From NCBI GenBank assembly GCA_030147435.1, contig JASKZX010000038.1, positions 1 to 8,321 on the forward strand: a stretch of 8,321 nucleotides of DNA. Reading direction: 5' to 3'. This document shows positions 1 to 6,217 of this stretch, piece after piece; position 1 is the stretch's first letter, and every line of letters begins with the position of its first letter. The stretch is from Savagea sp. (lineage in GTDB: Bacteria > Bacillota > Bacilli > Bacillales_A > Planococcaceae). Under the pieces are notes generated by a model that had not been told where the DNA came from, made no database searches, and saw only the letters and a list, made by a program, of their open reading frames with translations. Both the position numbers and the translations under genes were made by a program.

Positions 1-635
1 CACCGATTACGTCGATCAAAGGGTTTACAGAAACTCTTCTTGAAGGTGCTATGCACGATGAAGAAGCTGCTCGTTCATTTTTAGAAATTATTCAAAAAGA
101 AAGTAATCGTCTTCAATTACTCGTCGATGATTTGTTAGAGTTGTCGACGATTGAGCGTCGGGGATTTGAATTAGATTTGACATATATACCTGTTGCTACT
201 TTACTTCATGATGCAACAAATCTCGTCTCCGAGAAATTAACGAGCCGAAAGATGTCAATCGATATTATTGGAGATGCGACAATTACGGTAGAAGGGGATT
301 ATGACCGCCTCCTCCAAGTTTTTGTCAATTTATTAGCAAACGCGATTCATTATTCACCAGAAGGAACGAACATTTACGTGACGTATGAATTACAAGGTGA
401 TGAAGTAGCGATTGCTGTAAGAGATGAAGGAATCGGGATTTCCAAAGAAGAACAAAGTCGTTTATTTGAGCGATTTTATCGCGTAGATAAAGCGAGAAGT
501 CGGAATTCAGGAGGAACAGGGCTCGGTTTAGCAATTGTCAAACATATCGTAGAAGTTCATAATGGTTACGTCGCAGTTGATAGTGAATGGAATGAAGGAA
601 GTACGTTCACTGTACATTTGCCGACACGTCAGTAA
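1..635 (+). CDS. phoR: PhoR, phosphate-regulon sensor histidine kinase (3' part only)
   Basis: This is the C-terminal part of a membrane-bound two-component sensor kinase that phosphorylates the regulator PhoP under phosphate starvation. The gene is cut by the window edge: the reading frame is open from base 1, and the first codons read (T)PITSIKGF, the stretch just after the catalytic H-box histidine, which lies outside. The ATG at 51 is therefore internal. Visible domains are the second half of the HisKA dimerisation helices and a complete HATPase_c domain. That domain has an N box (NLLANAIHYSPEG, about 327-365), G1 box (DEGIGIS, 423-443), F box (RLFERFYRVDKA, about 459-494) and G2 box (GGTGLGLAIV, 510-539). 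The sensor, PAS and membrane parts are not seen. Assignment to PhoR rather than another kinase of the same class rests on the closely PhoR-like F/G2 region and on its position directly before polA, as in other Bacillales. Kinase identity is near certain; the PhoR name is strong. Confidence 0.93.
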   Translation, partial: PITSIKGFTETLLEGAMHDEEAARSFLEIIQKESNRLQLLVDDLLELSTIERRGFELDLTYIPVATLLHDATNLVSEKLTSRKMSIDIIGDATITVEGDYDRLLQVFVNLLANAIHYSPEGTNIYVTYELQGDEVAIAVRDEGIGISKEEQSRLFERFYRVDKARSRNSGGTGLGLAIVKHIVEVHNGYVAVDSEWNEGSTFTVHLPTRQ

Positions 636-637
636 AT

Positions 638-670
638 AAAGATCACTCGCATACGACGAGTGGTCTTTTT
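638..670 (+). terminator. Rho-independent terminator after phoR
   Basis: Three bases after the phoR stop, GATCACTCG (641-649) pairs with CGAGTGGTC (657-665). This is a 9-bp stem with one G-T wobble and a 7-nt loop, followed by five T's (666-670). AAA at 638-640 can pair with the first T's, so the hairpin could also work on the opposite strand. It separates the phoPR transcript from polA. Confidence 0.88.
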
Positions 671-698
671 CGTTTAGTTTTCTTTGTTTCAGAGGAAT

Positions 699-707
699 TG
701 ATATAAT
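699..707 (+). promoter_or_regulatory. Predicted sigma-A promoter of polA (extended -10)
   Basis: TGATATAAT is a perfect TATAAT hexamer (702-707) preceded by TGn, the extended -10 element. No good -35 box lies 16-18 bp upstream; the sequence there is about TTTCTT at 679-684. Transcription would start near 714, leaving a leader of about 40 nt before polA. The placement between the phoR terminator and polA supports it. Inference from sequence only. Confidence 0.72.
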
Positions 708-755
708 AAGAACGTGTATTCTTAATGGAACGCTAATGAAAGAGGAGAGTGACTC

Positions 756-3380
756 ATGACAAAAGAAAAACTGTTACTGATCGATGGAAATAGTCTCGCA
801 TACCGTGCGTTTTATGCATTGCCCATTTTAACGAACCGTAAAGGAGTTCCGACAAATGCGACATACGGATTTGCGATGATGTTACAAAGTGTCATTGAAA
901 AAGAGCAACCGACACATATACTCGTTGCATGGGATAAAGGAAAGTCTACGTTTCGCCACCAACAATATGAAGACTATAAAGGTGGGCGTCAAAAGACACC
1001 CCCGGAGTTGTCGGAGCAATTTCCTTATTTACGTGACTTAATTGAAGCGTACAATATGAAGCAATTTGAGATTGAACAATACGAAGCAGATGACATTATC
1101 GGAACGATGAGTGTCATTGCAGAAAAAGAGAATATGGACGTTGTCATCATTTCAGGAGATAAAGACTTAACGCAATTAGCAACAGCTCATACGACGGTAT
1201 ATATTACACGTCGTGGAATTAAAGAGATGGACGAATATACACCTGAAACGATTCGTGAAAAATACGATTTAACACCTGCACAAATTATCGATATGAAAGG
1301 ACTGATGGGAGATACGTCTGATAACATCCCTGGAGTCCCAGGAATTGGTGAGAAAACAGCGCTAAAATTACTTCATCAATATGAAACGATGGAAGGCGTC
1401 TATGATCATTTAGAAGAAATGACAGCAAAAAAGATGAAACAAAACTTAATCGATTATAAAGACCAAGCATTCATGAGTAAATATCTCGTAACGATTGAAA
1501 CAGAAGCAGAGTTACCGATTACGTTAGAGGAACTCGCTTATGAAGGGCCTCGAATCGACCGAGTAAAAGAACTTTATCAAACGTTAGAATTTACAAGTTT
1601 ATTAAAAGACTTAGCGCCGGATGAAGTAGAAGAGATGAAAAAAGAAATCGTTTGGAAGACGTTTACAGAGGAAACAACACCTACACTTCCAGGTGAAGCA
1701 GCGATTCATATAGAAACAATGGATGAAGATTATTTATTAGCGGATATTCTCGGGTTCGGGATTACGATAGACGATGAAGTATATACGTGTTCTCCTGAAA
1801 CGCTCGAGACGTCACAAGTTTTAAAAGAATGGTTAGAAGATGAGACGAAGAAAAAGTCGACAAGTGATGCAAAAGCGATGTATGTGCTCTGTCATCGTCT
1901 CGGCATTCAATTAAAAGGAGTAACATTTGATACGTTACTTTCAACGTATTTAGTAAACCCTGCTGCTTCTCACGATGACCTCGCATCGATTGTTGCACCG
2001 TTTGGATTTACAGATATTCAAACAGATGAAGCGATTTACGGGAAAGGAAAGAAAAAAGCCGTTCCTGAACGAGAAGTTTTATTCGATCACCTCGCTCGAA
2101 AAGTCGTTGCGATTTCTGAAACGAAGCAAAAAATTCAAGAAGAACTCGAAAATAATGAACAAGCGGAGTTGTATGAAACGATTGAACTTCCACTGGCACG
2201 GATTTTAGGTCAAATGGAAGCGACCGGTGTGCGTGTAAATGTCGATACGTTACAACATATCGGAAAAGATTTAGAAGAGCGTCTTGCTGTGTTAGAAGAG
2301 ACGATTTATCGACTCGCTGGAGAAACATTTAATATTAATTCACCGAAACAGCTCGGTGTTATTTTATTCGAACGATTAGAGTTACCAGTTATTAAACGAA
2401 CGAAAACGGGTTACTCAACAGCAGCGGATGTGTTAGAAAAATTAGAGCCGAAACATGAAATTATTTCGTACATTTTACAATACCGTCAATTGAATAAGTT
2501 AAATTCGACATATGTTGAAGGGTTAGAAAAAGAAATTCATAGCGACGGAAAAATTCATACGCGTTTCCAACAGGCGTTAACACAAACGGGTCGATTAAGT
2601 TCAGTCAGCCCGAACTTGCAAAATATCCCGATCCGTTTACCGGAAGGACGCAAGATTCGTCAAGCATTCGTACCGAGTGAAGAAGGATGGCAATTGTTCG
2701 CAGCGGACTATTCGCAAATCGAACTTCGCGTACTCGCTCATATTTCAGAAGATGAAAAGTTAACGGAAGCTTTCAAAGAGGGAGCAGATATTCATACAGC
2801 AACAGCGATGAATGTTTTCGGTGTGAGCGAAGAAGCGGTAGATAGCAATATGCGCCGTGCGGCAAAAGCGGTAAACTTCGGTATCATTTATGGAATTAGC
2901 GATTATGGATTATCTCAAAACTTAAAAATTCCGAGAAAACAAGCAGCCGATTTTATTGAAACGTATTTTGAAACATTCCCAGGGGTGAAGCGCTATATGG
3001 ACGATATCGTTGCGCAAGCGAAAAAAGACGGGTACGTGACGACGTTAATGAATCGACGACGCTATTTACCAGAGTTAAACAGCTCAAACTTTAATCGTCG
3101 TAGTTTCGCGGAACGAACAGCGATGAACACACCGATTCAAGGAAGCGCTGCAGATATTATTAAAAAAGCGATGATCGACATGAATGAAGCGTTAGAAAAA
3201 GAAGGACTTCAAGCGCGTCTTTTACTACAAGTGCATGACGAATTAATTTTTGAAGCACCAGAAGAAGAGATTGAACGATTATATACACTCGTTCCACAAA
3301 TGATGGAAGAGACGATCGCATTACACGTACCATTAAAAGTTGACGCATCAAGTGGACCGACTTGGTACGATATGGAGTGA
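756..3380 (+). CDS. polA: DNA polymerase I (5' nuclease + polymerase, degenerate 3'-5' exo domain)
   Basis: PolA (874 aa) removes RNA primers from Okazaki fragments and fills gaps in repair. Residues 1 to about 290 form the 5' nuclease, with metal-binding acidic residues at D10, D60, D112/D113, D135/D137 (GDKD) and D186/D189 (GDTSDN), the last within the helix-hairpin region GVPGIGEKTA. Residues about 310-465 have the 3'-5' exonuclease fold but not its active site: the first DxE is HIE (318-320), and the usual NxxxD and YxxxD positions are also changed, so proofreading is expected to be absent, as known for Bacillus PolA. Residues about 470-874 are the polymerase: motif A DYSQIELR (D651), motif B R700-K704-F708-Y712 (RRAAKAVNFGIIYG) and motif C VHDE (D828). 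F708 occupies the Phe762 site of E. coli Pol I. The ATG at 756 has an AGGAG 8 bp upstream. The stop lies 4 bp before mutM. Confidence 0.98.
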   Translation: MTKEKLLLIDGNSLAYRAFYALPILTNRKGVPTNATYGFAMMLQSVIEKEQPTHILVAWDKGKSTFRHQQYEDYKGGRQKTPPELSEQFPYLRDLIEAYNMKQFEIEQYEADDIIGTMSVIAEKENMDVVIISGDKDLTQLATAHTTVYITRRGIKEMDEYTPETIREKYDLTPAQIIDMKGLMGDTSDNIPGVPGIGEKTALKLLHQYETMEGVYDHLEEMTAKKMKQNLIDYKDQAFMSKYLVTIETEAELPITLEELAYEGPRIDRVKELYQTLEFTSLLKDLAPDEVEEMKKEIVWKTFTEETTPTLPGEAAIHIETMDEDYLLADILGFGITIDDEVYTCSPETLETSQVLKEWLEDETKKKSTSDAKAMYVLCHRLGIQLKGVTFDTLLSTYLVNPAASHDDLASIVAPFGFTDIQTDEAIYGKGKKKAVPEREVLFDHLARKVVAISETKQKIQEELENNEQAELYETIELPLARILGQMEATGVRVNVDTLQHIGKDLEERLAVLEETIYRLAGETFNINSPKQLGVILFERLELPVIKRTKTGYSTAADVLEKLEPKHEIISYILQYRQLNKLNSTYVEGLEKEIHSDGKIHTRFQQALTQTGRLSSVSPNLQNIPIRLPEGRKIRQAFVPSEEGWQLFAADYSQIELRVLAHISEDEKLTEAFKEGADIHTATAMNVFGVSEEAVDSNMRRAAKAVNFGIIYGISDYGLSQNLKIPRKQAADFIETYFETFPGVKRYMDDIVAQAKKDGYVTTLMNRRRYLPELNSSNFNRRSFAERTAMNTPIQGSAADIIKKAMIDMNEALEKEGLQARLLLQVHDELIFEAPEEEIERLYTLVPQMMEETIALHVPLKVDASSGPTWYDME

Positions 3381-3384
3381 TACA

Positions 3385-4257
3385 ATGCCTGAATTACCAG
3401 AAGTAGAAATTGTTACACGTGGATTAATTCCGAATGTTGAAGGAAAACTAATTCAATCTGTTGAAGTATCCGACGTTGTGAAACGTTCCAAGCTTCAAGG
3501 AAAAGAAGCGATCATTAAAGGAAAAGTAACAGAACATTTCATCGACGAAATGAGCGGAATGACTGTTGAACGGATAGAGCGTCGGAGTAAATATATTTAT
3601 TTTCATTTAATGAAAGATGAAAAACATTACGTTTTAGTGAATCATTTAGGAATGACGGGTGCTTGGTTTTATGTGCAAGAGCTTGAAGAGATTCCGTTAG
3701 AGAAGTATCGAAAGCATGCCCATGTCATTTTTGCATTAGACGATTATCATTTACTCGTTTATTCTGATATCCGTCGTTTCGGTGAACTCCGTCTCTTAAA
3801 TGAGTTGTCCGATTATCGTCCATTACTTCAACTAGCACCTGAACCGTTTGATGAAGTAGCAGAATCATTTTTTGTTGAAAAAACGAAAGAGCCGAAATAT
3901 CGAGAAAAGCCGATCAAAGCGGTCATCATGGATGGACAAGTAATATCAGGATGTGGAAATATTTACGCAACAGAATCTCTTTTCCGATGCGGTATTCATC
4001 CGAATCGCTCGACGAGTTTGATTGAAGAGGATGAGTTGCGCAAGTTATTTCAAGAAATCGTAAATATTTTAAAAGAAAGTATTGAGATCGGCGGAAGTTC
4101 AGTGTCCGATTATGTCGATACGAATGGGGAAGCTGGTTCGATGCAAGATCGATTGCAATTGTATCAAAAATCGATTTGTCCAGTTTGTCACACACCGACT
4201 GAAAAAATGACGATAGCTGGAAGAACGAGTGTATTTTGTCGAAAGTGTCAAAAGTGA
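3385..4257 (+). CDS. mutM: Formamidopyrimidine-DNA glycosylase (Fpg/MutM)
   Basis: MutM is a bifunctional base-excision repair enzyme: it removes 8-oxoguanine and formamidopyrimidines and cuts the strand by beta/delta elimination. The start is fixed by chemistry. The protein must begin MPELPEVE, because the proline after the removed Met is the catalytic nucleophile (P2 here) and E3 assists. An in-frame start at 3340 would add 15 residues and bury it, so it is rejected. GGAG at 3374-3377 lies 7 bp before this ATG and overlaps the end of polA. Other family residues are K69 (RRSKY), M90 (HLGM), N192 (GCGNIYATESLF), and a zinc finger with C265, C268, C285, C288 and lesion-contacting R280 (AGRTSVFC). 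Length is 290 aa against about 275 in Bacillus/Geobacillus, the excess lying mostly before K69. The 4-bp gap to polA and 11-bp gap to coaE imply one operon. Confidence 0.97.
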   Translation: MPELPEVEIVTRGLIPNVEGKLIQSVEVSDVVKRSKLQGKEAIIKGKVTEHFIDEMSGMTVERIERRSKYIYFHLMKDEKHYVLVNHLGMTGAWFYVQELEEIPLEKYRKHAHVIFALDDYHLLVYSDIRRFGELRLLNELSDYRPLLQLAPEPFDEVAESFFVEKTKEPKYREKPIKAVIMDGQVISGCGNIYATESLFRCGIHPNRSTSLIEEDELRKLFQEIVNILKESIEIGGSSVSDYVDTNGEAGSMQDRLQLYQKSICPVCHTPTEKMTIAGRTSVFCRKCQK

Positions 4258-4268
4258 GGAGGGATAAA

Positions 4269-4868
4269 ATGATTGTAGGATTAACAGGAAGTATTGCTAC
4301 AGGTAAAAGTACGGTTAGTGCGATGTTTCAAAAAGCAGGAATTCCAGTCGTTGATGCGGATATTGCTGCGCGACGAGTAGTAGACCCGGGGATGCCTGCT
4401 TTAAGTCGCGTCGTCGAAGCATTCGGTGAAGAAATGTTACTGAGCGATGGAAGTTTGAACCGAAAAGCACTTGGCGCCTTAATATTTAATGATTCAGAAG
4501 CACGCGAGACATTAAACCGTATTATGCATCCTGCGATTCGAGAATGGATGGAAGAGGAGAAACAGCGTCATTTAGAAGAAGGCGCAGCGGTCGTCATTAT
4601 GGATATTCCGCTGCTTATTGAAAATGATTTAGTTGATACAGTAGATGAAGTGATTGTCGTATCTGTTTCTGAAAAAACACAAAAAGAACGTCTCATGAAA
4701 CGAAACAAACTTTCTGAAGAGGAAGCTCTTGCACGTATCCGTTCACAAATACCAGTAAAAGAAAAAGAAGCATATGCAACGTATGTTATTTCGAATGAAG
4801 GAAGTTTGCAAGAAACCGAACGTCAAGTGAAAGAAATACTAGATAAATGGGCGACTTCAACAAAATGA
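4269..4868 (+). CDS. coaE: Dephospho-CoA kinase
   Basis: CoaE phosphorylates the 3'-hydroxyl of dephospho-CoA with ATP, the last step of coenzyme A synthesis in the cytoplasm. The protein is 199 aa, normal for the family. It shows a P-loop at the N-terminus (GLTGSIATGKST, residues 4-15; K13 binds phosphate), the DADxxAR substrate motif (DADIAARRVV, 29-38), HPAIR (87-91), the strand DIPLLIE (112-118), and an arginine-containing lid region (ERLMKRN, 140-146, to RSQIP). The ATG at 4269 is preceded by GAGGAGGG (4256-4263), 5 bp upstream and overlapping the mutM stop. A start at 4236 would overlap mutM and add 11 non-family residues, so it is rejected. CoaE is not functionally tied to PolA or MutM, but the linkage is conserved in Bacillales. 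The gene ytaF, which sits just before coaE in B. subtilis, is absent. Confidence 0.96.
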   Translation: MIVGLTGSIATGKSTVSAMFQKAGIPVVDADIAARRVVDPGMPALSRVVEAFGEEMLLSDGSLNRKALGALIFNDSEARETLNRIMHPAIREWMEEEKQRHLEEGAAVVIMDIPLLIENDLVDTVDEVIVVSVSEKTQKERLMKRNKLSEEEALARIRSQIPVKEKEAYATYVISNEGSLQETERQVKEILDKWATSTK

Positions 4869-4927
4869 TGAACAAAGTTTGTAAAAGACGAAAAAAAGTA
4901 TAGAAAACAAATGAAATTTAAATAAAA

Positions 4928-4970
4928 TGTGTTATACTAATGAACGGATAAAAGACATTAGTATAACATA
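4928..4970. promoter_or_regulatory. Inverted pair of CcpN-like operator sites upstream of gapB
   Basis: TGTTATACTAATG (4930-4942) and CATTAGTATAACA (4956-4968) are perfect 13-bp inverted repeats separated by 13 bp. Each arm also fits the published B. subtilis CcpN motif TRTGHYATAYW as I remember it: TGTGTTATACT on the + strand (4928-4938) and TATGTTATACT on the - strand (4960-4970). CcpN represses gapB and pckA during growth on glucose. The left site covers the predicted -10. The predicted transcript would begin near 4945 and contain only the right arm, so a DNA operator is more likely than an RNA hairpin. Sequence symmetry is seen directly; the regulator is inferred. Confidence 0.75.
4930..4938 (+). 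promoter_or_regulatory. Predicted gapB promoter (extended -10)
   Basis: TGTTATACT contains a near-consensus -10 hexamer (TATACT, 4933-4938) with an upstream TGn. No recognisable -35 is present at the correct distance; the area 4905-4920 is A-rich. The predicted start is near 4945. The -10 lies inside the left CcpN-like site, the layout expected for a repressed promoter. Confidence 0.65.
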
Positions 4971-4989
4971 CATGCAGGAGGATATATTC

Positions 4990-6003
4990 ATGACAACTAA
5001 GGTAGCAATTAACGGATTTGGCCGTATCGGACGTATGGTGTTCCGCCAGATGATGAAAGTAGACGACCTCGAAGTCGTAGCAATTAACGCATCACACCCT
5101 TCAACAACATTAGCGCATTTAGTAAAACATGATACAATTCATGGACCTTACGATGGGACTGTAGAAGCAGAAGAAGACGCTTTAATTATTGACGGTAAAC
5201 GTGTTCAAATCGTTAACGACCGCAACCCTAAAAACTTGCCATGGAAAGAGCTTGAGATTGATATCGCTGTAGAAGCAACAGGCGTATTCAATGAGCGAGA
5301 TAAAGCAGCAATGCACTTAGAAGCAGGCGCGAAAAAAGTAATTTTAACAGCACCTGGTAAAAACGAAGACGTAACGATCGTTTTAGGTGTAAACGATGAG
5401 AAATTAGACATCGAAAAGCATGACGTTATTTCAAACGCAAGCTGTACAACGAACTGTTTAGCACCTGTAGCGAAAGTATTAAACGATGAGTTTGGTATTA
5501 AAGACGGGTTAATGACAACGGTTCACGCGTACACAAATGACCAAAACAACTTAGATAACCCACATAAAGACTTACGCCGTGCACGTGCATGTGCGCAGTC
5601 AATCATTCCGACGACAACAGGTGCAGCAAAAGCACTTTCACTCGTTTTACCAGAACTTGAAGGTAAAATTCACGGAATGGCACTTCGCGTTCCTACACCG
5701 AACGTATCACTCGTTGACCTCGTTGTAGACGTTGAAAAAGACGTAACAGTAGAAGAAGTAAACGCAGCATTTAAAGCAGCTTCTGAAGGTCCAATGAAAG
5801 GTATTTTAGGTTATGAAACAGAACCTTTAGTATCAAGTGACTTCAACACAACGACATTATCATCAACAGTTGACGCACTCTCAACGATCGTATTAGGCGA
5901 CCGTAAAGTGAAAGTCCTCGCATGGTATGATAATGAATGGGGCTACTCAGCACGTGTTGTTAACTTAACACAAAAAGTAGCTGAAGAATTACGTAACGCG
6001 TAA
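4990..6003 (+). CDS. gapB: Gluconeogenic NADP-type glyceraldehyde-3-phosphate dehydrogenase
   Basis: GapB interconverts glyceraldehyde-3-phosphate and 1,3-bisphosphoglycerate; the GapB class works mainly in the gluconeogenic direction with NADP(H). The 337-aa protein has the Rossmann motif INGFGRIGR (7-15), catalytic C152 (SNASCTTNC) and H179 (VHAYTNDQ). The class is shown by two spots. After the second beta strand it reads NASHPS (33-38), where NAD-specific glycolytic GapA has an Asp (NDLTD). The segment after YTNDQ reads NNLDNPHKD (186-194) instead of the GapA-type RxLDLPHKD. ATG 4990 has AGGAGG at 4976-4981, 8 bp upstream. An in-frame start at 4927 would put the promoter inside the gene and is rejected. 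It has its own promoter, CcpN-like operator and terminator. Codon choice differs from its neighbours: by hand count 18 of 21 Asn codons are AAC, versus 4 of 20 in dnaB. speD, next to gapB in B. subtilis, is absent. Confidence 0.96.
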   Translation: MTTKVAINGFGRIGRMVFRQMMKVDDLEVVAINASHPSTTLAHLVKHDTIHGPYDGTVEAEEDALIIDGKRVQIVNDRNPKNLPWKELEIDIAVEATGVFNERDKAAMHLEAGAKKVILTAPGKNEDVTIVLGVNDEKLDIEKHDVISNASCTTNCLAPVAKVLNDEFGIKDGLMTTVHAYTNDQNNLDNPHKDLRRARACAQSIIPTTTGAAKALSLVLPELEGKIHGMALRVPTPNVSLVDLVVDVEKDVTVEEVNAAFKAASEGPMKGILGYETEPLVSSDFNTTTLSSTVDALSTIVLGDRKVKVLAWYDNEWGYSARVVNLTQKVAEELRNA

Positions 6004-6020
6004 TAACTATAAATGATAAG

Positions 6021-6053
6021 AAAAGCAGGTAGACATATGTCTGCCTGTTTTTT
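6021..6053 (+). terminator. Rho-independent terminator after gapB
   Basis: CAGGTAGAC (6026-6034) pairs with GTCTGCCTG (6039-6047), a 9-bp stem with one T-G wobble and an ATAT loop, followed by TTTTTT (6048-6053). The upstream AAAA (6021-6024) extends the helix, giving a bidirectional look. It lies 17 bp after the gapB stop. Confidence 0.92.
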
Positions 6054-6069
6054 CTTTCGACGTGAAACA
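6054..6069. other. Degenerate parS-like sequence (weak)
   Basis: The 16 bases ending ACGTGAAACA (6060-6069) match 13 of 16 positions of the Spo0J/ParB site TGTTCCACGTGAAACA. The right side is complete. The mismatches are at positions 1, 2 and 6, the last inside the central CACGTG. The left side is therefore damaged and function is doubtful; no partition gene is nearby. Confidence 0.25.
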
Positions 6070-6101
6070 TCTGTGAATGTTTAGCCAAAAAGATGAACTC
6101 T

Positions 6102-6110
6102 TGTTATAAT
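6102..6110 (+). promoter_or_regulatory. Predicted sigma-A promoter of nrdR-dnaB-dnaI (extended -10)
   Basis: TGTTATAAT is a perfect -10 hexamer (6105-6110) with upstream TGn. The best -35 candidate is TTAGCC at 6081-6086 (18-bp spacer), only a partial match. Predicted start is near 6117, giving a leader of about 100 nt before nrdR. I saw no convincing NrdR box in this region. The leader has two similar pieces, TTTTCGCAT and TTTTCGCGCAT (about 6133-6156), of unknown meaning. Confidence 0.75.
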
Positions 6111-6217
6111 AGAAAGTACAATAAAAATTTCAGTTTTCGCATTTCTTTTCGCGCATATTTTGAATAAATCAATTGCGTCAAAGTCTTGTTGAAATGAAGA
6201 AGGGTGGAGGGATAGTC

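Noticed and set aside
2008..2328. Minus-strand 106-codon open frame inside polA
   Set aside because: It is antisense to the well-conserved end of the exonuclease-like domain and start of the polymerase domain; there is no independent evidence of coding.
3340..3384. Longer in-frame start for mutM (15 extra residues) overlapping polA
   Set aside because: The catalytic proline must follow the initiator Met, so MPELPEVE at 3385 is the true N-terminus, and it has its own ribosome site.
4872..4882. ACAAAGTTTGT palindrome after coaE as a terminator
   Set aside because: It has a 5-bp AT-rich stem with a single-base loop and no following T-run, so it is too weak to be called one.
4927..4989. Longer in-frame start for gapB (21 extra residues)
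   Set aside because: It would place the -10 and the CcpN-like repeat inside the gene; AGGAGG at 4976-4981 fits ATG 4990, where the conserved Rossmann strand begins.
6173..6217. TTG start upstream of nrdR
   Set aside because: The 15 extra residues do not resemble the family, and the MECPAC start with GGAGG upstream is the standard form.
6117..6217. Riboswitch or attenuator in the nrdR leader
   Set aside because: The leader is about 100 nt with only a short possible pairing (CATTTC 6140-6145 with GAAATG 6191-6196) and no terminator-like hairpin or known aptamer motif.
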